NCBI RefSeq assembly: GCF_028748185.1
Contig: NZ_CP118164.1
Location: 1,302,001 to 1,366,000 of the forward strand
Length of the DNA stretch: 64,000 nt
Source: Bremerella sp. P1
Lineage (GTDB): Bacteria > Planctomycetota > Planctomycetia > Pirellulales > Pirellulaceae
Direction of reading: 5' to 3'
The notes beneath the pieces were generated by a model. That model was not told where the DNA came from. It did no database searches and worked only from the letters and a program-made list of their open reading frames with translations. This document shows positions 17,707-26,335 of this stretch, one piece after another. The translations under genes were made by a program, and so were the position numbers. The number at the start of each line of letters is the position of its first letter. Within the stretch, counting starts at the first letter, position 1.

Positions 17707-19083
17707 CTACGAAGGTAGCAGACCCAGAATACCGTCCATCAGCGTGCTTGTGAGGGAATAGGGCTCGCTGAAGCTCCACATATTCCACATCAAGTCCGTC
17801 ACCATCAGGCCACACACCAAGAGCAGCAGTGCGGTGACGCCAAGACTGAGGACATTCATGAACGAGTAAGGCACTTCGGAAGGAGCTGCTGCCACTGGGG
17901 CCGCTGCAGCCATCGTTCCCGTACCGGCCATGACCGAGTCGTCGGCTTCCAGGCCATCGCTTTCACCCAACCCACCGAAATCGCCTCCTTCCAGAGTCGC
18001 GCTTCCGAATAGGCCAGATTCCGAGGACATCGAATCCGAGTCCAACGCAATCACTTGCGAGCCGCTATCGTCATCTTCCAGATCGCCTTCGACTGGTGTC
18101 AAAAGGAAGTCATCTTCCGCAGCACCACCGGTAAGTGCCTCACCAATCTCGTCATTGTCCGTGCTATCGGCAACGACTTCTTCCGCTTCTTCAGCACTGA
18201 TCAGTTCGAGGCCACTGTCTCCGGTCGAGAGGGAAAAATCATCGTCATCGGCCTCGGCAATCAAACCTAGCCCGCTGTCGCCGCCGTCATCATCAATCAG
18301 GCTAATTTCGCTATCGTCCTTTGACTTGGCCGCGGGTTCTTCGGCCAGACCAAGATCGTCTTCCGAGGCCAACAGATCCATGCTGCTGTCTTCGTCATCT
18401 TCGATATCGAGCGTCAGTTCACCGCTGCTATCGTTGTCGTCCATGCCGATGCCGCTGGTACCAAGATCCAGCGACTCATCTTCAAGCCCCAGGCTCAAAC
18501 CACTGCCGGTTCCTTCCGGATCCGATGGTTCGCCGCCCAAATCGATGTTGGCATCACTGCCTTCTTCGCTAAGCGTCAGTTCATCGTCTTCGAGGCTGAA
18601 GCCATCGTCGTCGAGGGGCTTGTTGATCGAAGAACCTTCGAGAATGTCCGAGCCTTCACCCAGGCTCAAGCTGCTCAGACTGGACTCACCAGCAGGATCG
18701 ACGCTACTGCTCGAAGCGTCGTCTATGCCAATATCGCTATCAAGGCTGAGCGAACTGTCCGAGTCTTGTCCGATGATATGGGACGAACCACTATCGCCAC
18801 CTTCACCGGTATCGGAAATCAGAATGCTGTCCATCGAACCGGACGAACCTTCATCCGAATCGGTGATACCGCTAAGTTCGAATTCCTGGCTCTCGCTGTC
18901 ACCTCCACCGAGTCCTTCCTCGGCCAAGATGCCGCGGGCCTTTTCGAGTTCGTCTTCCTTGAACTTCCAGCTCGATCCATCGCGGAATGCACGAACCTTG
19001 CCGCGCTCGCGCAGATCTTGAATCGTGTCTTCAGATACGCCTAACTTGGCAGCGAATTCAGAAAGCGGAAGATAGTCGGCCAT
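17707..19083 (-). CDS. HTH protein with acidic Ser/Asp-rich tether and C-terminal membrane helix
   Basis: Residues 1-55 form an excisionase/MerR-like winged-helix DNA-binding domain (LPLSEFAAKLGVSEDTIQDLRE, then VRAFRDGSSWKFKEDEL). The next 330 residues are low-complexity and very acidic, with imperfect repeats built on SLxLGDxxSxLELDD. A single hydrophobic helix near 405-428 (VLSLGVTALLLLVCGLMVTDLMW) and a short amphipathic tail end the protein. So it appears to hold a DNA-binding head on a long charged tether fixed in the membrane. ATG 19083 was chosen because GGGAG lies 7 nt upstream; a longer start at 19104 has none. Length is 458 aa. It follows the small exported protein on the same strand. 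The function is unknown. Confidence 0.82.
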   Translation of the reverse strand: MADYLPLSEFAAKLGVSEDTIQDLRERGKVRAFRDGSSWKFKEDELEKARGILAEEGLGGGDSESQEFELSGITDSDEGSSGSMDSILISDTGEGGDSGSSHIIGQDSDSSLSLDSDIGIDDASSSSVDPAGESSLSSLSLGEGSDILEGSSINKPLDDDGFSLEDDELTLSEEGSDANIDLGGEPSDPEGTGSGLSLGLEDESLDLGTSGIGMDDNDSSGELTLDIEDDEDSSMDLLASEDDLGLAEEPAAKSKDDSEISLIDDDGGDSGLGLIAEADDDDFSLSTGDSGLELISAEEAEEVVADSTDNDEIGEALTGGAAEDDFLLTPVEGDLEDDDSGSQVIALDSDSMSSESGLFGSATLEGGDFGGLGESDGLEADDSVMAGTGTMAAAAPVAAAPSEVPYSFMNVLSLGVTALLLLVCGLMVTDLMWNMWSFSEPYSLTSTLMDGILGLLPS

Positions 19084-19138
19084 GATGGCTCCCAAAAGGT
19101 TCAACCTAGCGGGAAGCCTAAGACCTCAGACTTCGTCG

Positions 19139-19477
19139 CTACGATTGGTTGAGCAGTGTACGAATCTCACGTGGGCTTGGCGTGCCCCCGTTGAATTCCT
19201 CGATGAGTAAATCCCATTGTAAGTTGCGAACGCTTTTCAGGGAAACTTTCCCCGTACTTCCGTCCACGTGATAAACGGCCATAACCCGGGCTTCCGGATC
19301 TACCATGATCACGTGCTGTCCGCCGTCCTCTGTCTTGGCCGCATGGACAATCAGGCCATTGGAGACCGGTAGCCCAACATGCTTCTGGGCCATTGCAGAC
19401 GGAGTACTGCGGAAAAGTTCAACGCTCAGCGTTACAGCGACCAATACAACGATCGCCGAGAGAAGCGGCTTCCACAT
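19139..19477 (-). CDS. Small exported protein of unknown function (112 aa)
   Basis: Not recognised. The N-terminus is a signal peptide or single anchor (MWKPLLSAIVVLVAVTLSVELF...SAMAQ). The mature part has a beta-rich look (GLIVHAAKTEDGGQHVIMVDPEARVMAVYHVD) that resembles a half propeller blade or a small beta-meander. The end PSPREIRTLLNQS is helical. AGGTG is 7 nt before ATG 19477. It is 55 nt upstream of the HTH gene, same strand, with no terminator between them, so the two are probably one operon. The pair may act together at the membrane. Confidence 0.75.
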   Translation of the reverse strand: MWKPLLSAIVVLVAVTLSVELFRSTPSAMAQKHVGLPVSNGLIVHAAKTEDGGQHVIMVDPEARVMAVYHVDGSTGKVSLKSVRNLQWDLLIEEFNGGTPSPREIRTLLNQS

Positions 19478-20032
19478 AAATCACCTAGATTACGCGATTT
19501 ACGGAATCGTTCCTCCAAGATTTATTCTAGAAGCCCAATTCCGAGATGCAACTATTTATCTGATGGTTAGTTAGGGAGATTTAACGGGCTGCGACCACCA
19601 CTTCGGGGGAAGGGATGGAATGAATTACCTGTTTTCGCCCAGCATTCGGGTAGTTTATCAGTGCCTAGAGAACCAACAAACATCGATTTTGCCGCGGGAG
19701 AAGCGTGTTGGCGGCTACCCGAAAATTTTTTGGTCAAGAAAGAACATCGGCCGACGGACAAGTCCGTCGGCCGAACATTCATTTCCCCCCCGGGATTTAA
19801 TTCGACGCGCTATTGCGCGATTGCATTTCAGCAAGTCCGCCTGTGGGCGGTAGTTATCGAAAGCGTTGATTGCCTCGACGGATAAAGTTATCGGCACGCA
19901 AGGCATCCCTATTGAAGCTCTTTTGGGGCGAAATTCGAAAAATCTATCGCATTATCGCAACCCTCCGTATCTCCCCAGACTAACAGCCTTCGAAATCGAG
20001 TTGCGATTTTGTCTGATTAGTTAGGGGTCGAA
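19478..20032. other. Intergenic region, 555 bases, with strong palindromes
   Basis: Divergent spacer between the small exported protein and the ExbB-like operon. It holds a perfect 13-bp palindrome (19747-19774) and a small CGCGC-TATT-GCGCG hairpin (19806-19819). Short frames in the region are by-products of these palindromes, with no ribosome sites. No promoter was identified. Confidence 0.5.
19747..19774. repeat. Perfect 13-bp palindrome (two-base centre)
   Basis: TCGGCCGACGGAC (19747-19759), AA, GTCCGTCGGCCGA (19762-19774). It folds as a 12-bp hairpin with a CAAG loop on either strand. It has no T-run and is about 260 nt upstream of the ExbB-like gene. It resembles REP-type intergenic repeats rather than an operator. 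Confidence 0.7.
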
Positions 20033-21448
20033 ATGTCGATTCTAACGATTAACGCGAGTTTCCCTTTTGTTCCGCCCCCTACCCCGGGAAGTGCGGTGCC
20101 ATCGAGAAGGAGTTCGATTGTGCAAGAGACGGACGCCCCCAAAATTTCTCAGTCCATCGCCGCCAAGCTGGGTTGGCCGATTCTTATCGGTTCGGCTCTG
20201 ACGGTCTTGTTTTACGGTGCTATCCATTTTGGCATCATCCCCCACCATCCCCTGCTTCGCTACGTCACCGCACACCCGGTCGAGTATGTCGAAGTTGGCA
20301 TGTTTATGGTGGGTGTCGCTGCCTTGTTATTGAAGGCCGGCCAGTTGATCGGCGAGTTCCGCTCGCTGAGTCACGTCGATTTGCCGCCGCAAGAGAATGG
20401 CCGCGATAAGATCGAACAGGCCCCGCTGCTGCTCAATGCCTTACAACAATTGCCGGAGTCATTTCACCCGACACTTTTGTTTCAGCGGCTCTCCAAAGGC
20501 TTGCAACATGTTCATGCCAGCCAGACAGCCTCGAATCTACAGGATGAACTGAAATACCTGGCCGATATCGATCAAGAGAAGTGTGAACACGACTATTCAA
20601 TGGTTCGCATCGTGATCTGGGCCACACCGATGCTGGGCTTCTTGGGTACCGTTATTGGTATCACGCTGGCACTGGGCAACCTATCGCCAGAAGCGCTGGT
20701 GAATGAACCCAAGGTCGCGATGGAGAGCCTGCTTCAGGGACTCAGCGTGGCGTTTGATACCACCGCGCTTGCATTAACCCTTTCCATTGGACTGATGTTC
20801 GCTCAGTTCGTCCTTGGCCGTGTCGAATCGGAACTGCTGAGCAACGTCGATTCCATGGCGGCTGACGAGTTGACCGCACGATTTGAAACCGAAGGCAGCG
20901 CCACCGATCCAAGTGTTCTCGCGGTTAAGAAGATGGCCGAACGAACCATCCAGACCACGCAAGACCTTGTCGTGCGTCAGACAGAGCTCTGGCGAGACAC
21001 GGTCTCCTCCGCTCATCAACATTGGCAGCGGTTGATCTCCGCCAGCAGCGAACAAATGGAAACGGCACTGCACAATGCCATGACCGAATCGCTCAAAACG
21101 CACGCCGACGCCTTCGCGGCTGCCCAGCAGCATACGATTCAGCGTTCGGCCGAACAGCTCAACGGCGTTGTCGATGCTTTGTACCAAGTCAGTTCTTCCA
21201 TCCATGCTCAGCATGAACAACTGACGGAGCAAGGGACGATCCTACTGAAAGTGGTCGAAGCAACCGGCGAAGTCGCCAACTTGGAACACTCCCTCAATCG
21301 CAATCTGGAAACGCTGGCCGGTAAGCAGCACTTTGAAGAGACCGTCCAGAGCCTGGCCGCGACGATTCACCTGCTTAACTCGCGGATGTCCGGCAGCGGA
21401 CATACTTCGGTTCAACTCGATCGCAAGGACAAAGGTCAAGCCGCGTGA
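20033..21448 (+). CDS. MotA/TolQ/ExbB-type proton channel protein
   Basis: Inner-membrane channel subunit of the ExbB/TolQ/MotA group, which uses proton flow to move an ExbD/TolR/MotB partner. Four helices are visible: about 47-66, 86-102, 192-212 and 236-261. The last two carry the family's core wording WATPMLGFLGTVIGITLALG and VAFDTTALALTLSIG, with the pore threonines (Thr206; Thr243/244/249). After helix 4 there is a long soluble tail (about 265-471), largely helical, probably coiled coil. ATG 20033 is preceded by AGGGG. Length is 471 aa, about twice TolQ. It is the first of three genes joined by GTGA overlaps, so a fixed-ratio complex with the next two products is likely. Confidence 0.9.
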   Translation: MSILTINASFPFVPPPTPGSAVPSRRSSIVQETDAPKISQSIAAKLGWPILIGSALTVLFYGAIHFGIIPHHPLLRYVTAHPVEYVEVGMFMVGVAALLLKAGQLIGEFRSLSHVDLPPQENGRDKIEQAPLLLNALQQLPESFHPTLLFQRLSKGLQHVHASQTASNLQDELKYLADIDQEKCEHDYSMVRIVIWATPMLGFLGTVIGITLALGNLSPEALVNEPKVAMESLLQGLSVAFDTTALALTLSIGLMFAQFVLGRVESELLSNVDSMAADELTARFETEGSATDPSVLAVKKMAERTIQTTQDLVVRQTELWRDTVSSAHQHWQRLISASSEQMETALHNAMTESLKTHADAFAAAQQHTIQRSAEQLNGVVDALYQVSSSIHAQHEQLTEQGTILLKVVEATGEVANLEHSLNRNLETLAGKQHFEETVQSLAATIHLLNSRMSGSGHTSVQLDRKDKGQAA

Positions 21449-23106
21449 GTCGACGTCGTTCAGCACGACATACGGTCGAGATCTCGCTATTCCCCTTCCT
21501 GGCCGTGTTGATCTGCACCATGGGAGCCTTGATTGTGCTCTTCGTGGTGATGGTCCTCCAGGCTCGTACGGAAGCGGTGGCGGTCGATCTACCGGCGCTC
21601 TCGGTGCCTGCTCCGGCAGAGCCAGAGCCTCCTGCTCCTGCGCCAGAACCGCAGCCGGTCGAAGACTACACCGAGAAGATGCAGGAGCTCGAGCAACTGC
21701 GTCTCACACGACTCAAGCAGTTGGAAGATGCTCGCCTACAGCTTTCTGGCCTGGAAGACCATAGTCACCGCCTGACCGAAAAGATCCGCAAGCTCCGCGG
21801 CGACATTGCGGTGCTGGAAGGGGAAACCGAGAACGTCACCGGTAGTGCCGATGACTTTGAGACACAAAAGCAGCGATTGAATCAACAGATTGCTGAGGCT
21901 CAGGCAGAACTCGACAAGGTTCGCAAAGAAATCAAGGGACGCAAACCAGCCTATGCTTTGGTTCCTTACGACGGACAGAGCGGAACACGCCGCCAGCCTA
22001 TCTACATCGAATGCACAGCCGATCGCGTGATCATCCAACCAGAAGGGATCGGTTTGACAGGTACCGATTTCCAGGAACCTCTCGGACCCGGCAATCCATT
22101 GGCAGCATCCCTGCGGACCATTCGTGAGTACCGTCAATCGCAAGGCGTGCCAGGACAAGGCAATCCTTACCCGCTGTTGATTGTTCGCCCCGGTGGTGCC
22201 GAGTCGTATGCAGCCGCGCGGGAAGCCCTGAACGGCTGGGACGACGAATTCGGCTATGAGCTGGTCGACGAAGATACCGAACTAGCCTATCCGCCTGCCG
22301 ATCGCTTCTTGGCCAAACGTTTGATTGAAACGGTTGAACTGGCTCGACGTCGCAAGATCGCTCTGATCATGGCTGCTCCGAAGAAGTACGGCCGCGTCGA
22401 AGATCAATACCTCGCGGCAACACGCAACGGTGGCTTCCAAGCTGTCGGTAGCGGGGGTGACGAAGAGGCATTTCTCGAGAACCGATTCGTAGAACGTGGC
22501 AACGGTACCGGCGAAATGCCGGCCGAAACCTATGGTGGTTCCGGTCAAATGGGAACCGGCCGAGCGACCACTCCGGTTAATGACGCCCAGCAGAGGGCAC
22601 CTAATCAACAATCGGGTCAAGGCTTTTATCCTCAGCAGGCTCCTCCAGAACAACGTACCGGTGAAGGCAAGCACGGCGCTCAGTATGCTCAGCCAAATGG
22701 TCCCGACATGAAGGATGCTTCCGGCGGAACAGGTGGTAACCGCTCGTCTGCCAAGCCGATCGCAGCCACACGAGGCGGCAACTGGGCTTTACCGACGGCA
22801 GGACCTCGAAACACGGCGATTACACGGCCGGTCACGCTGGTAGTAAGCGGAGCACAGATGACCTTGGTGCAAGAGCGTGGCGTACTTGGTCCCGCTGAAA
22901 CGGTCCCTGTAAACGGAGACATGGAAGCGGCGGTCGACAAGCTCGTTCGCTTGATTCATACACGCATCGACAGCTGGGGCATGGCTGGTCGCAACTTCTA
23001 CTGGAAGCCCATCTTGCAAGTCACCGTCGAGCAAGGCGGCGAGCCTGTGGTAAGCCAGTTGGAAACGCTCTTGTACGGTTCCGGGATCGAGGTGAATCGC
23101 AAGTGA
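21445..23106 (+). CDS. ExbD-like protein without the transmembrane Asp, large periplasmic part
   Basis: One N-terminal membrane helix (13-38) in the ExbD/TolR position: EISLFPFLAVLICTMGALIV. In ExbD the consensus is PFxDV, and that Asp carries the proton; here it is Ala20. Then come a Pro-rich stretch (PAPAEPEPPAPAPEPQP), a coiled coil (about 75-170), a folded domain (about 175-330, YALVPYDGQS...IYIECTADRVIIQPEG...LLIVRPGG), a Gly/Gln-rich linker and a C-terminal domain. GTG 21445 overlaps the previous stop (GTGA). Length is 553 aa, far beyond ExbD (about 140). The role is structural or regulatory by inference; peptidoglycan or outer-membrane contact is possible but no OmpA motif is clear. 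Confidence 0.82.
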   Translation: MSRRRSARHTVEISLFPFLAVLICTMGALIVLFVVMVLQARTEAVAVDLPALSVPAPAEPEPPAPAPEPQPVEDYTEKMQELEQLRLTRLKQLEDARLQLSGLEDHSHRLTEKIRKLRGDIAVLEGETENVTGSADDFETQKQRLNQQIAEAQAELDKVRKEIKGRKPAYALVPYDGQSGTRRQPIYIECTADRVIIQPEGIGLTGTDFQEPLGPGNPLAASLRTIREYRQSQGVPGQGNPYPLLIVRPGGAESYAAAREALNGWDDEFGYELVDEDTELAYPPADRFLAKRLIETVELARRRKIALIMAAPKKYGRVEDQYLAATRNGGFQAVGSGGDEEAFLENRFVERGNGTGEMPAETYGGSGQMGTGRATTPVNDAQQRAPNQQSGQGFYPQQAPPEQRTGEGKHGAQYAQPNGPDMKDASGGTGGNRSSAKPIAATRGGNWALPTAGPRNTAITRPVTLVVSGAQMTLVQERGVLGPAETVPVNGDMEAAVDKLVRLIHTRIDSWGMAGRNFYWKPILQVTVEQGGEPVVSQLETLLYGSGIEVNRK

Positions 23107-24176
23107 GACGTCCGGCCAAAACAACCAGTGCAGACAAGAACGCACCGTCGCTTGATTCATTTCTTGACGTGGTGACTAACCTTGTCGGGATCCTGATCAT
23201 CCTGATCATGGTGGTCGGTATCACGGCTCGAGATGCGATCGTGGATGCGGCGATCGGCAAAACGGACGAGCCTGTCAAACCTCCGACGCTATCGATTCCT
23301 GCACCGGAGCCGGAACTACCCAAGGCACCGCCCAAGCCGCAGGGACCAACGCTGGCCGAAGTGAACAGCATGGCCCAAGATGTGGCCTCGATCCAGCATG
23401 AGATCCTCGACGTGCAAGAGCAGGCAAAACTTGCATTCGAAGAACGCAATCAACTGCAATTGTTTTTGACATCCGCGGAAACCACGCTCAACCAAAAGCA
23501 GCAAGAGCTTTCCAGCAGTAAACAAGAAGAAGTCGCCCAGCAGCGGGAGCTACTACACACGACTTCACAGCTGGAAGAGTTATACGATCAAATCGAGAGC
23601 CTGCGTGACTACCGGCCCGAGGTGAAAGAACTGGCCCACTACCCCACTCCGCTGGCCAAGACCGTCTTTGGTCAGGAAGAACACTTCCGCCTCCGCCATG
23701 GACGAATCTCTTACGTTCCGATGGAGCGATTGGTCGAGGCCATGAAGAACGATGCCCGCAGCCACTTGGACCGTGCTCGACGCGATGGAAAAGCGGTCGC
23801 TCGCATCGGTCCAATGAACGGCTATGTCATGCAGTACACGCTCGTCAGTCGTTCGTACGAAATGGAAACTTCTCTCGGCACGGCCACGCGTGGCGGTATC
23901 GAACTTCAGAGTTTTACCCTGGAACCGGAGACCGAACAGATCGGCTTTCCCATTGACGAAGCTTTGCAACCGGGGTCGCGTTTCCGCGATATTATCGCCT
24001 CGCTCGATCCATCGCGGACGACGATCACGATCTGGACCTACCCTGATAGTTATGGCGACTTCCGCAAAGTTCGTGATGATCTGTACGAGATCGGGTTCAC
24101 GACGGCAGCACGCCCACTGCCGGAAGACTACCCAATCGGTGGGAGCCCGCAAGGTTCTCGCTCGTCTTCGCAATAG
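23103..24176 (+). CDS. ExbD-like protein with conserved transmembrane Asp
   Basis: Single N-terminal membrane helix (about 19-42) with SFLDVVTNLVGILIILIMVV: Asp22 sits where ExbD/TolR/MotB keep their proton-carrying Asp. A Pro-rich segment, a coiled coil (about 80-165) and a periplasmic domain (about 190-345) follow. It is similar in plan to the previous gene's product, so the two are probably paralogues that pair with each other. GTG 23103 overlaps the previous stop as GTGA. Length is 357 aa. Being the only Asp-bearing partner in the operon, it is the likely force-generating subunit. No TonB, Tol-Pal or gliding genes adjoin it, so the load it drives is unknown. Confidence 0.85.
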   Translation: MRRPAKTTSADKNAPSLDSFLDVVTNLVGILIILIMVVGITARDAIVDAAIGKTDEPVKPPTLSIPAPEPELPKAPPKPQGPTLAEVNSMAQDVASIQHEILDVQEQAKLAFEERNQLQLFLTSAETTLNQKQQELSSSKQEEVAQQRELLHTTSQLEELYDQIESLRDYRPEVKELAHYPTPLAKTVFGQEEHFRLRHGRISYVPMERLVEAMKNDARSHLDRARRDGKAVARIGPMNGYVMQYTLVSRSYEMETSLGTATRGGIELQSFTLEPETEQIGFPIDEALQPGSRFRDIIASLDPSRTTITIWTYPDSYGDFRKVRDDLYEIGFTTAARPLPEDYPIGGSPQGSRSSSQ

Positions 24177-24260
24177 CCAGAGACCGATCCGAGCCTGACC
24201 TCGCTTGTGTCATGCTCTACAATGAAGTCTTTGCATTGAGACCTCATTTCCTTTTCGCAT

Positions 24261-25616
24261 ATGACTCCGACCACGCAGCAACTAAACGACTGGGACAAGC
24301 ACTACGTCTGGCATGCCTTCACCCAAATGGCCTGCTACGAGCCACTGATCATCGAATCGGCGGAAGGGTGCGAATTAATCGATACTGAGGGGCGCCGCCT
24401 GATCGATGGGGTCAGCAGCATGTGGTGCAATGTCCACGGCCATCGGCACCCGACGATTGATGCCGCGATTCAACAGCAACTAGGCAAGGTGGCACATGTC
24501 ACCAATCTGGGATGCTCGAACAGCACGACCATCCAGTTGGCCAAGCGACTGGCCGACCTGTCGCCGGGAGATTTGGATCACACCTTTTTCTGCAGTGATG
24601 GAGCTTCCGCTCTAGAGGTGGCCATCAAGCTGGCCTTTCAATATTGGCATCAGTGTGAGAACCCCAAACCCCAGAAGACATCGTACATTGGGTTTGAGGA
24701 CGCCTATCATGGCGACACCATCGGTACGATTAGCGTGGGGGGCGTTGATCGCTTCAACGCGGTGTTCAAGCCATTGATGTTTCCCGTTCACCGGCTTCCG
24801 ATTCCTGATCGTCGTACGCCAACATTCGCGACCAGTTGTCAGCATCATTTGCAGACACTCGAGGAGACGCTGGCAAAACATCACGAATCGATTGCTGCGG
24901 TCGTGATCGAACCATTGGTCCTCGGAGCAGCCGGTATGATCATGCAGCCGGAAGGTTACCTCCGAGGCGTACGTCAGCTGACGCGAAAGTACGATGTCCT
25001 GATGATTGCCGATGAGGTGGCCGTGGGCATGGGGCGTACTGGTACGATGTTTGCCTGTCAGCAAGAGGATGTCGTTCCGGACATTCTGTGTCTTGGCAAA
25101 GGTCTCTCTGGCGGCTACCTTCCCATGAGTGCGGCGATCGCAACCACCGAGATTTGGAATGCCTACCTGGGTGACTATGACGAAGCGAAACAGCTATGCC
25201 ATGGCCATACGTTTGGTGGCAACCCGTTAAGCGCCGCCGCGGCAATGGCCACACTGGATGTCTTCGAGCAGGAAGATACGCTGGCTCAACTCCCTGATAA
25301 GATTCAACGAATTGCTGAGCACCTGAGTCGCCTGATCGAACATCCTCATGTGGGCAACGTCCGACAAATTGGTATGATCGCCGCCATCGAGTTGGTCAAG
25401 AACCGAGAGACAGGTGAGCATTTTCCCTGGACGGAGAGACATGGGCACCAGGTTTGTCAATTTGCACTGGATCATGGTCTGTGGATCCGCCCGCTAGGTG
25501 ACGTGATTGTCATCATGCCTCCCCTGGCTGTTTCCATGGACCAAATTGATACCATGTGCGAAGTGATTGCCCAGGGAATCGACCACGTCACTTTGAATAG
25601 AGCGTGTCAGTCATGA
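24261..25616 (+). CDS. bioA: Adenosylmethionine-8-amino-7-oxononanoate aminotransferase
   Basis: Biotin pathway: transfers the amino group of SAM to KAPA, giving DAPA, with PLP. It is a class III aminotransferase: MWCNVHGHRHP substrate loop, FCSDGASALEVAIKLA for the phosphate-binding turn, IADEVAVGMGRTGTMFAC with the Asp that holds the PLP ring, and LGKGLSGGYLP with the Schiff-base Lys. The N-terminal YVWHAFTQM matches BioA's substrate-recognition segment and separates it from other class III enzymes. Length is 451 aa. No Shine-Dalgarno is evident before ATG 24261. The stop overlaps the next gene as ATGA. No other bio gene lies nearby. Confidence 0.94.
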   Translation: MTPTTQQLNDWDKHYVWHAFTQMACYEPLIIESAEGCELIDTEGRRLIDGVSSMWCNVHGHRHPTIDAAIQQQLGKVAHVTNLGCSNSTTIQLAKRLADLSPGDLDHTFFCSDGASALEVAIKLAFQYWHQCENPKPQKTSYIGFEDAYHGDTIGTISVGGVDRFNAVFKPLMFPVHRLPIPDRRTPTFATSCQHHLQTLEETLAKHHESIAAVVIEPLVLGAAGMIMQPEGYLRGVRQLTRKYDVLMIADEVAVGMGRTGTMFACQQEDVVPDILCLGKGLSGGYLPMSAAIATTEIWNAYLGDYDEAKQLCHGHTFGGNPLSAAAAMATLDVFEQEDTLAQLPDKIQRIAEHLSRLIEHPHVGNVRQIGMIAAIELVKNRETGEHFPWTERHGHQVCQFALDHGLWIRPLGDVIVIMPPLAVSMDQIDTMCEVIAQGIDHVTLNRACQS

Positions 25617-26335
25617 ATAACTATCGCTACCTTCTGATTCAGATTCGCGATTTTGAAGATCCCATTCGCCGGCAAGAGATTGGCTGTTTTGCCGACGCAT
25701 TACGTTGCCCCCAAGAGTCGATTACCATCTTCGATCTGCTGTCTACCAGTCTCGACGCTTCGCACCTCGCGGAAGTCGACATGGTAATGATTGGTGGCTC
25801 GGGACGTTACAGCGTCACCAGTGACGCCCCGTGGATGCAACGGGCACTCGTCAGTTTGCAGCGACTTCTAGATAGCGGAAAACCTACGTTCGCCTCGTGC
25901 TGGGGTTTTCAATCCTTGGCCAGGGCTGCCGGGGGCAAGGTCATTCACGATCTCGAGCACGCCGAACTGGGAACCAGCCTGGTCACATTGACCGAGGCCG
26001 GCATGCTTGATCCGATATTCTCGCATCTGCCAGAGAGCTTCGAGGCCTACATGGGGCACGAAGATCGCGTGATTGAGTTGCCGCCCGGAACGACGCTATT
26101 GGCCTCGACCGAAAGGGTTGCTCAGCAGGCATTTCGATTTGACGGTCGCCCGATCTACTGCACGCAGTTCCATCCAGAACTCACCCTTCCAACGCTGGTT
26201 AGCCGTGTGGAGGCCTACCCGGAGTACTGCGAACGCATCGCTAAAGTTCCTTACCATGTGTTTCGTGGCCAATGCCAAGCGGCCCCTCAATGCGAAACAC
26301 TTCTGCGACTGTTCCGGGATCATTTTCTTGGTTAG
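25613..26335 (+). CDS. Class I glutamine amidotransferase-like protein
   Basis: Triad-type GATase1 domain, 240 aa, covering the whole protein. The nucleophile Cys lies in FASCWGFQSLARAAGG and the His-Glu pair in CTQFHPE. This is the layout of GMP-synthase-like stand-alone amidotransferases such as those that modify or hydrolyse gamma-glutamyl compounds. ATG 25613 is used because it forms ATGA with the bioA stop; the in-frame GTG at 25604 is less likely. There is no synthetase partner next to it. Tight coupling to bioA suggests joint expression, but a link to biotin synthesis is not established. It may act on a gamma-glutamyl metabolite or provide ammonia to a distant partner. Confidence 0.88.
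   Translation: MNNYRYLLIQIRDFEDPIRRQEIGCFADALRCPQESITIFDLLSTSLDASHLAEVDMVMIGGSGRYSVTSDAPWMQRALVSLQRLLDSGKPTFASCWGFQSLARAAGGKVIHDLEHAELGTSLVTLTEAGMLDPIFSHLPESFEAYMGHEDRVIELPPGTTLLASTERVAQQAFRFDGRPIYCTQFHPELTLPTLVSRVEAYPEYCERIAKVPYHVFRGQCQAAPQCETLLRLFRDHFLG

Noticed and set aside
17930-19021. 363-codon Ser/Pro-rich open frame opposite the HTH gene
   Set aside because: It is the mirror of the Asp/Ser/Gly-rich codons of the real gene; composition alone explains it.
19567-19782. Small frames across the palindrome-bearing spacer
   Set aside because: They arise from the palindrome itself and lack ribosome sites.
20033-24176. Zorya-type defence system (ZorA/ZorB)
   Set aside because: The channel protein has a long tail as in ZorA, but there is no OmpA-type peptidoglycan motif like ZorB and no ZorC, ZorD or ZorE neighbours. 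The flanks are housekeeping genes.
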